DNA of 64,000 nt, from positions 1 through 64,000 of the forward strand of contig NZ_JBASXK010000170.1 of assembly GCF_049276915.1 (NCBI RefSeq). The letters are read 5' to 3'. Position numbers and translations under genes: made by a program. Shown here piece by piece: positions 58,912 through 64,000 of this stretch. The stretch comes from Aestuariivita sp049276915 (GTDB lineage Bacteria > Pseudomonadota > Alphaproteobacteria > Rhodobacterales > Rhodobacteraceae). The notes below the pieces were generated by a model. That model saw only the letters and a list, made by a program, of their open reading frames with translations, was not told the DNA's origin and searched no databases. Each line of letters opens with the position of its first letter. The stretch's first letter is position 1.

Positions 58912-59900
58912 CCGAACATCTTCTTTTTTCTGTCCCGCGTCTCGGCCGTCGCCTCGGCGCTGCCATCATGGAAGGTGCCGAACCAGCGATCCCAGGGCAT
59001 TTCCTGATTGCCATAATTGCATTCGTAATATCGGTGATGCAGCTGGTGATAGAACGTCCCCAATGCCACGCGCCGCTTGTCCTTGATCAACAGGTCCTCA
59101 TAGCCGGTATGGGTCATCGCCGCACCGGGACCGTTATAGACCATCGCAAACACCAGGTGGATCGGATGCAGCGGCACGACAAAATGGATCAGCAGGGTCG
59201 AATGATACAAAAGCTGTTCCACCGGATGCATCGACATGCCCGACCACGGCCCGACATTGACGTTGCGGTGATGCAGGACGTGGACGTGGTTATAAAGCGC
59301 AGGCACATGCAAGAACCGATGCACCCAATAGAAATGAAACGCGGACCAGATCGGCAGCAGGATCATCGCCAGACAAAACCAGACCGGATTTTCGGCAAAT
59401 GTGATCACCGGAGCCCAGCCATTCGCCAACGCCCACAGGATCAACACCTGATAGGCCGTCAGAAATCCGACCCCCGGGCCCAGCGTCCAGAACATGTTGT
59501 CATGCACCTGGTCCGAAAAGGTCCACAGCCGGTTGCCCTTGGCCGGGCCCCGTTTGTCGAATTTCAGCCGCAGCCCCTGGGCCTTGCGCATGTAAAAGAA
59601 CCAATGCAGCCCCCCCGCCACGGCAAAAGTCACGCCGAATGTGACCAACCAAACCTGGGCAATCCAGCCAAAGGACAGGGATTGCGCGGCCTCCAAAGGC
59701 GGATAGACCAGAAGCCACAGTCCGATCGAGGCAATCACCATGATCACGCGTTCGGACAGCGTCAGCCAATTCTGCGCCAGCCAGCGCGCCAGAAACGCGG
59801 GCGATGGCGGCCATTGAAAGATCGATGCATTCTTCAACGGCAGATCAGGATGATAGTTCCATTCGGCCGAGCTGTGCTCGGGGCCGATCTCACGCGGCAT
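58908..59900 (-). CDS. fatty acid hydroxylase/sterol desaturase superfamily membrane protein
   Basis: 330 aa integral membrane di-iron oxygenase. Four or more hydrophobic segments and the histidine boxes HRFLH, HVLHHRN, HPVEQLLYHS and HQLHHRYYE are visible. Such enzymes hydroxylate fatty acyl, sterol or carotenoid substrates, or desaturate alkyl chains. The start at 59900 (MPREIGPEHSS) has a GAAGG site; a second in-frame ATG at 59918 adds six residues. It overlaps the aldolase gene by about 11 bp and the sulfatase by 4 bp, so it is inside the operon. Confidence 0.85.
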   Translation of the reverse strand: MPREIGPEHSSAEWNYHPDLPLKNASIFQWPPSPAFLARWLAQNWLTLSERVIMVIASIGLWLLVYPPLEAAQSLSFGWIAQVWLVTFGVTFAVAGGLHWFFYMRKAQGLRLKFDKRGPAKGNRLWTFSDQVHDNMFWTLGPGVGFLTAYQVLILWALANGWAPVITFAENPVWFCLAMILLPIWSAFHFYWVHRFLHVPALYNHVHVLHHRNVNVGPWSGMSMHPVEQLLYHSTLLIHFVVPLHPIHLVFAMVYNGPGAAMTHTGYEDLLIKDKRRVALGTFYHQLHHRYYECNYGNQEMPWDRWFGTFHDGSAEATAETRDRKKKMFG

Positions 59901-60645
59901 AATCCGAGCCTTCAGCATCCAGAATCGCCTTCAGCTCATCCAGATGGCGCGCATCCTGTTCGGGATAGCCTTCAAGCTCGCGCGCGGTTTTTTCGGCCAC
60001 GGCGTCGGACAACATCCGCAGCGGTTGCCCTGTCTGCAGCGCCCGGATGTAGGTTTCACAGGCACGTTCGAAATAATAAAGCCGGTTGAACGTATCGGCG
60101 ACCGTATCTCCGATCACCATCACGCCGTGATTGCCCATCACCATGACCTTTTTCTTCGGGTCATCGAACAGCTTGGCGCACCGCTCGCCCTCTTCCTCGA
60201 ACGCAAGGCCGCCATAGGCCTCGTCCACCACGATCCGGTTGTAGAACGTGGCCGAGTTCTGATCGATCGGCGGCAAACGGCTGTCCGCCAGACTTGCCAG
60301 CACGGTGGCAAAGATCGAATGCACATGCATCGCACAGCGCGCATGGGGGCAATGCCGGTGCAATCCGCCATGCAGGCCCCAGGCTGTCGGGTCAGGGGCA
60401 TCGGGACCTTCCAGCGTGTCGGGGTCATTGGCATCAACGATCAGAAGATCGCTTGCCTTGATCCGGCTGAAATGCCTCTGGTTCGGGTTCATCAGGAACT
60501 TGGTGCCGTCCTCGTTGATGGACAGGCTGAAATGATTGGCCACGGCCTCATGCATGTTCAGCCGGGCAGTCCAGCGGAACGCAGCCGCAAGATCCACACG
60601 TTCCTGCCAGTGATCCATGTTGGGGCGCAATTCCGTGACAGGCAT
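59890..60645 (-). CDS. class II aldolase/adducin family protein
   Basis: 251 aa. The zinc-site histidines are in CAMHVHSIFATVL and MGNHGVMVIGDT, and NHFSLSIN is the substrate-binding N-terminal segment. The family includes fuculose and ribulose-phosphate aldolases and decarboxylases. It is the first gene of the leftward operon, 103 bp from the divergent LysR gene. Confidence 0.86.
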   Translation of the reverse strand: MPVTELRPNMDHWQERVDLAAAFRWTARLNMHEAVANHFSLSINEDGTKFLMNPNQRHFSRIKASDLLIVDANDPDTLEGPDAPDPTAWGLHGGLHRHCPHARCAMHVHSIFATVLASLADSRLPPIDQNSATFYNRIVVDEAYGGLAFEEEGERCAKLFDDPKKKVMVMGNHGVMVIGDTVADTFNRLYYFERACETYIRALQTGQPLRMLSDAVAEKTARELEGYPEQDARHLDELKAILDAEGSDYAA

Positions 60646-60718
60646 ATCATTCTCCCGATTTTTGCCCGAAGGTGACTCTGTCGCCCCGACTTGACCAACG
60701 AAAAATTCATGCTCTAAT

Positions 60719-60735
60719 CATAAGTGAAACTTATG
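60719..60735. promoter_or_regulatory. LysR-type operator between lysR and aldolase genes
   Basis: CATAAG-TGAAA-CTTATG is a perfect 6-bp inverted repeat (60719-60735), extendable to 9-bp arms with one mismatch. It contains the T-N11-A pattern (TAAGTGAAACTTA) of LysR-family sites. It ends 13 bp before the LysR ATG, so it can serve autorepression and activation of the divergent operon. Confidence 0.7.
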
Positions 60736-60748
60736 GTTGGGTTATGTG

Positions 60749-61648
60749 ATGAACAGGGAGCTTCCCCCGCTTGGCTGGTTGCGCACCTTCGAAGCCGCTG
60801 CGCGCCACCTGAGCTTTACGGGTGCTGCGCGCGATCTGAACATGACGCAAAGTGCTGTCAGCCAGCAGATCAAGGCGCTGGAAGGGCACCTGGGCCGCAC
60901 CCTGTTTCATCGCCGCCCCCGCGCGCTGGAACTCACACAGGCAGGCCGGACCTATTTGCCCATAGTCAGAGACGCATTTTCCACCCTCAGGCAGGGCACC
61001 CGCACCGTCGTGGGCGAGACGGAACGCACGCTCAACATCCATGCCAATCTCACCTTCGCGGTCCGCTGGCTGGCCCCGCGCCTGCCCCGGTTTCGCGCCC
61101 TTCATCCCGATCTCAGACTGAACTTCATGGCCGAGATCTGGGAGCCGGACAGCGCGTCAGACAATATCGACATCGAAATCCGTTTCGCCCTGCGCAAACC
61201 CCAGGGCATCAAGGCCGAACTTCTGCGCCGTGACGCGGTCTATCCCGTCTGCGCACCGGGCCATGGGGTGACGTTGGATACGCTCTCGGCCCAGCCCTTG
61301 TATGACTGCGCCAATCTCACGTCCTCATGGCGCTACTGGGCGGAAAAACAGGATCTAACATGGGAGAATGTGACAGTGACCTATGCCTCGACCTATTCGT
61401 TCTGCCTCTCTGTGGTGATGGCGGGCGGGGGGTTGATGCTTGGCCATGACATGATCTGCTCGGGCCTGCTGAACGCGGGCCAACTGCATCGTCCCTTCGA
61501 TCTGAGCGCCGAAATGGAAGAGGCCTATTACCTCATCCTGTCCCCCCAGGCCGATGAAATCCCCGGAGCCCTTGAGTTCGCCCAATGGCTGCGCGCCGAA
61601 ATGGCTGCAGACACTCAATCCTTGGGGCGCGACGGTACCCAGACATAG
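60749..61648 (+). CDS. LysR family transcriptional regulator (GcvA-like)
   Basis: 299 aa. The N-terminal winged helix begins LPPLGWLRTFEAAARHLSFTGAARDLNMTQSAVSQQIKALEGHLGRTLFHRRPRALELT, a GcvA/AmpR-subgroup pattern; the remainder is a periplasmic-binding-type effector domain. The ATG at 60749 (MNRELPPLG) is chosen over a TTG four codons upstream. It is the likely regulator of the seven-gene leftward operon. Its effector is unknown. It overlaps the convergent VOC gene by 34 bp. Confidence 0.88.
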   Translation: MNRELPPLGWLRTFEAAARHLSFTGAARDLNMTQSAVSQQIKALEGHLGRTLFHRRPRALELTQAGRTYLPIVRDAFSTLRQGTRTVVGETERTLNIHANLTFAVRWLAPRLPRFRALHPDLRLNFMAEIWEPDSASDNIDIEIRFALRKPQGIKAELLRRDAVYPVCAPGHGVTLDTLSAQPLYDCANLTSSWRYWAEKQDLTWENVTVTYASTYSFCLSVVMAGGGLMLGHDMICSGLLNAGQLHRPFDLSAEMEEAYYLILSPQADEIPGALEFAQWLRAEMAADTQSLGRDGTQT

Positions 61649-62037
61649 CCGTTTTCGCACAGGATATAGGCCTCGCGCAGACCATGCGGTTTGTCTGTCG
61701 GCGCCTGCAACACCGTGCCCCCCGCCGCCTCGGCCCTTGCGGCGGCAACATCGGGATCGCTGTCATAGAGCCTGATCTCCAAACCTGCTCCGCGCGGTGG
61801 GTGTTCGGGCACAAGGCTCAACAGCGGGTTCGAGTGATAGGTGCCGTCGCTGTGCAACTGGAACACCTGATCCCCATAGGTCACGATGGCAAAATCCTGC
61901 GTCACCTGATGGGCCTGCAGGCCAAAAACAGTCTCTAAGAAGGCACATTGCGCCTTCACGTTCCGCACCAGCAGGTTCAGACCGATCCCCCGCAGGGACC
62001 GGCCAAAGCTGTCGGCATCTACAGAATCATACTCCAT
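61615..62037 (-). CDS. VOC family protein (glyoxalase/bleomycin-resistance fold)
   Basis: 140 aa of two beta-alpha-beta-beta-beta units (GIGLNLLVRNVKAQCAFLETVFG; GLEIRLYDSDPDVAAARAEAAGGTVLQAP), the vicinal oxygen chelate fold. Metal ligands are not obvious, so enzyme class cannot be given. The start at 62037 (MEYDSVDADSF). It overlaps the LysR gene end by 34 bp (convergent) and is divergent from adenine deaminase. Confidence 0.8.
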   Translation of the reverse strand: MEYDSVDADSFGRSLRGIGLNLLVRNVKAQCAFLETVFGLQAHQVTQDFAIVTYGDQVFQLHSDGTYHSNPLLSLVPEHPPRGAGLEIRLYDSDPDVAAARAEAAGGTVLQAPTDKPHGLREAYILCENGYVWVPSRPKD

Positions 62038-62118
62038 GTCCCTACCCTGTCGCGCGGATCGACCTGAGGCAACTGCAATGGGTCTTGCACCCAGGCGCAA
62101 TCTCGGGACACTTCTGTC

Positions 62119-63921
62119 ATGGTACACGCTCTGTTTCCTTCATGGCCCGATGTTGCGGCCAACCTCATCAACGTCGCCGCCGGGCGCAGCCCCGCGGATC
62201 TGGTCTTTCGCGGCGGCATCTGGGTGAACGTGCATTCCCGCGAATGCCTGCCCGATCATGATATTGTCGTTGCAAGCGGGCGTATTGCCTGCATCGTGCC
62301 CGATGCGCGCCATTGCATCGGGCCAGAAACACAGGTGGTCGAGGCGCAGGGGCTTTATATGGTCCCGGGCCTGTGCGACGGGCATATGCATATCGAATCC
62401 GGCATGCTGACCCCGGCGGAATTCGCCCGCGCCGTGATCCCGCATGGCACCACCACCATGTTCACCGACCCCCATGAGATCGCCAATGTGCTGGGTCTGC
62501 AAGGCGTGCGGATGATGCATGACGAGGCCTTGCTGCAACCGATCAACATCTTCACCCAAATGCCGTCCTGTGCCCCCTCTGCCCCCGGATTAGAGACGAC
62601 AGGCTATGAAATCACCGCCGATGACGTCGCCGAGGCAATGACCTGGCCCGGGATCATCGGCCTGGGTGAAATGATGAACTTTCCCGGCGTTGCCCATGCC
62701 GATCCGCAAATGCTGGCCGAGATCGCCGCAACCCAGCGCGCCGGAAAAACAGTGGGCGGTCACTACGCTTCCCCTGATTTAGGGCCTGATTTCGCAGCCT
62801 ATGTGGCCGGAGGTCCGGCCGACGATCACGAAGGCACCTGCGAAACCGACGCCATCGCCCGCGTGCGCCAGGGCATGCGCGCGATGATGCGGCTGGGCAG
62901 TGCCTGGTATGATGTGCAAAGGCAGATCACCGCGATCACCCAAAAGGGGCTTGATCCGCGCAGTTTCATCCTGTGCACCGACGACTGCCATTCCGGCACG
63001 CTGGTCAACGAAGGCCACATGAACCGCGTGGTGCGCCACGCCATCGCCTGCGGCTGCGATCCGCTGATCGCGTTGCAGATGGCCACCATCAACACCGCAA
63101 CCCATTTCGGCCTGGAACGCGAGCTGGGCTCACTCACACCCGGACGGCGCGCGGATCTGATCCTGACCCCGGATCTGACAACCCTGCCGATCCAGCAGGT
63201 CTGGGCCCGGGGCAAGCTGGTGGCCCGGAACGGCCTCTGCCTTGCCGAGTGTCCCCACTACGACTGGCCCGACACCGCACGCCGCACCGTGCGCGTGAAA
63301 CAGAGCCTGACACAGGCGGATTTCGCGATTGCCGCGCCCACCGGGGCCAATGCCGTGCGCGCCAATGTGATCGGTGTCGTGGAAAACCAGGCCCCCACCA
63401 AGGCGTTGCAACGCGATCTGATCGTGCAGGATGGGCTGGTCGAAAGCCAGGGCGACACCTGCCAGATCGCACTGGTCGAACGCCACCGCGCCACGGGCGG
63501 GGTGACCAACGCATTCGTCTCGGGCTTTGGCTATGAGGGGCGCATGGCCATGGCCTCGACCGTAGCACATGACAGCCACCACATGATTGTTGTCGGCACC
63601 GACCGCGAACAGATGGCGCTTGCCGCCAATCGGCTGGCCGAACTGGGCGGCGGCATCACCCTTTACCGGGACGGAACCGAACTGGCTCTTGTCGAGCTGC
63701 CCATCGCCGGCCTGATGTCCGACAGCCCGGCCCGGGACGTCGCCGCCAAGGCCGAACAGATGGTGCAGGCGATGATCGATTGCGGCTGCACGCTCAACAA
63801 CGCCTATATGCAACACTCATTGCTGGCCCTCGTCGTCATCCCCGAGCTGCGCATCTCGGACAAGGGCCTGATCGACGTGCGCCGATTCAAGGAAATCCCC
63901 GTGTTCGAGCCGCTTTCATGA
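62119..63921 (+). CDS. ade: adenine deaminase
   Basis: 600 aa amidohydrolase converting adenine to hypoxanthine. The metal site is GLCDGHMHIESGML, with later HGTTTMFTDPHEIAN, GEMMNFPGV and FILCTDDCHSGTLVNEGHMN; the C-terminal domain GFGYEGRMAMASTVAHDSHHMIVVGTD is typical of prokaryotic Ade, not of the AMP/adenosine deaminase family. The stop overlaps the next gene by 4 bp, which fits purine salvage. Confidence 0.95.
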   Translation: MVHALFPSWPDVAANLINVAAGRSPADLVFRGGIWVNVHSRECLPDHDIVVASGRIACIVPDARHCIGPETQVVEAQGLYMVPGLCDGHMHIESGMLTPAEFARAVIPHGTTTMFTDPHEIANVLGLQGVRMMHDEALLQPINIFTQMPSCAPSAPGLETTGYEITADDVAEAMTWPGIIGLGEMMNFPGVAHADPQMLAEIAATQRAGKTVGGHYASPDLGPDFAAYVAGGPADDHEGTCETDAIARVRQGMRAMMRLGSAWYDVQRQITAITQKGLDPRSFILCTDDCHSGTLVNEGHMNRVVRHAIACGCDPLIALQMATINTATHFGLERELGSLTPGRRADLILTPDLTTLPIQQVWARGKLVARNGLCLAECPHYDWPDTARRTVRVKQSLTQADFAIAAPTGANAVRANVIGVVENQAPTKALQRDLIVQDGLVESQGDTCQIALVERHRATGGVTNAFVSGFGYEGRMAMASTVAHDSHHMIVVGTDREQMALAANRLAELGGGITLYRDGTELALVELPIAGLMSDSPARDVAAKAEQMVQAMIDCGCTLNNAYMQHSLLALVVIPELRISDKGLIDVRRFKEIPVFEPLS

Positions 63922-64000
63922 CCAGTTTTCACACCCCGGACACCCCCGGCCCCGAAGAATTCGACACAGCCGAAGCCGCCGTCGCCCGCCTGCAAGAGCT
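63918..64000 (+). CDS. probable AMP nucleosidase, N-terminal fragment
   Basis: Partial, cut by the window end. The 27 codons seen read MTSFHTPDTPGPEEFDTAEA then AVARLQE. This resembles the start of AMP nucleosidase (Amn) from Rhodobacterales, which hydrolyses AMP to adenine and ribose 5-phosphate; that would supply the adenine deaminase directly upstream (4-bp ATGA overlap). The assignment depends on few residues and on pathway logic. Confidence 0.5.
   Translation, partial: MTSFHTPDTPGPEEFDTAEAAVARLQE

Noticed and set aside
57478..59007. 509-codon rightward open frame opposite the sulfatase
   Set aside because: Antisense shadow; His/Arg/Pro-rich, no motif.
1..64000. CRISPR arrays, insertion sequences, prophage, integrase, tRNA or rRNA
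   Set aside because: No regularly spaced repeats, transposase or integrase motifs, or tRNA-like cloverleaf sequences were seen; the only repeats are short intergenic ones.

Overview
The window is a GC-rich alphaproteobacterial chromosome segment, best explained as a Rhodobacterales (Roseobacter-group) aerobic anoxygenic phototroph. The basis is a reaction-centre operon ending in the tetraheme cytochrome gene pufC with no pufX, a crtA/C/D/F carotenoid set (spheroidene/spheroidenone series), a DMSP lyase gene dddP with all its published metal and catalytic residues, and gene neighbours typical of marine roseobacters. Genus is not determinable from this window alone.

Layout. 0.1-3.3 kb: dapF-mtaB and a histone-deacetylase-like hydrolase. 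3.4-11.4 kb: a translationally coupled operon for a peptide-type ABC importer (two permeases and a fused double ATPase, no binding protein), then a GNAT acetyltransferase, an aldehyde dehydrogenase, an SDR, a DmpA/P1-type aminopeptidase and an alpha/beta hydrolase. 11.4-34.8 kb: one half of a photosynthesis gene cluster. The leftward superoperon is crtE-crtF-bchCXYZ-pufQBALMC-dxs; crtD-crtC and crtA-bchI-bchD-bchO run rightward; crtI-crtB-tspO run leftward. Three pairs of perfect TGT-N12-ACA palindromes (PpsR/CrtJ type) lie in the bchC, crtE/crtD and crtI/crtA control regions. puhA, bchFNBHLM, bchG, bchP, bchE and ppsR are absent, so the phototrophy genes must be split between loci or continue elsewhere.

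34.8-42.8 kb: an EamA exporter, cobO, ilvE, a MarR regulator plus response regulator (PetP/PetR type), a second deacetylase-like gene, and xseB-ispA-dxs, which gives a second dxs. 43-47.7 kb: a lysine-rich hypothetical protein, dddP, a heme-type N-demethylase homologue, a lytic transglycosylase and an NAD-dependent epimerase-like protein. 47.8-51.4 kb: paaABCDE (phenylacetyl-CoA epoxidase) behind a recognisable promoter with an 11-bp inverted-repeat operator. 51.5-52.1 kb: a methyltransferase. 52.1-60.6 kb: a leftward seven-gene catabolic operon (class II aldolase, fatty-acid-hydroxylase-type membrane protein, sulfatase, acyl-CoA dehydrogenase, NDP-forming acyl-CoA ligase, CaiD-like hydratase, FAD amine oxidase), divergent from a LysR regulator with a T-N11-A palindrome between them; its substrate is unknown. 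61.6-64 kb: a VOC protein, adenine deaminase and the start of a probable AMP nucleosidase.

How the parts work together. The PGC-linked dxs and crtE feed isoprenoid precursors to carotenoids and the bacteriochlorophyll tail; bchIDO inserts Mg into protoporphyrin; bchXYZ and bchC complete the bacteriochlorin ring; pufBALMC builds LH1 and the reaction centre with its cytochrome donor. No tRNA, rRNA, CRISPR array, insertion sequence or phage gene was recognised. No single wholly new system is evident. The most unusual points are the Ser-for-Cys DapF, the crtD/crtC junction, the interlocked inverted repeats before petP, the unassigned LysR-linked operon and the near-identical short intergenic repeats.
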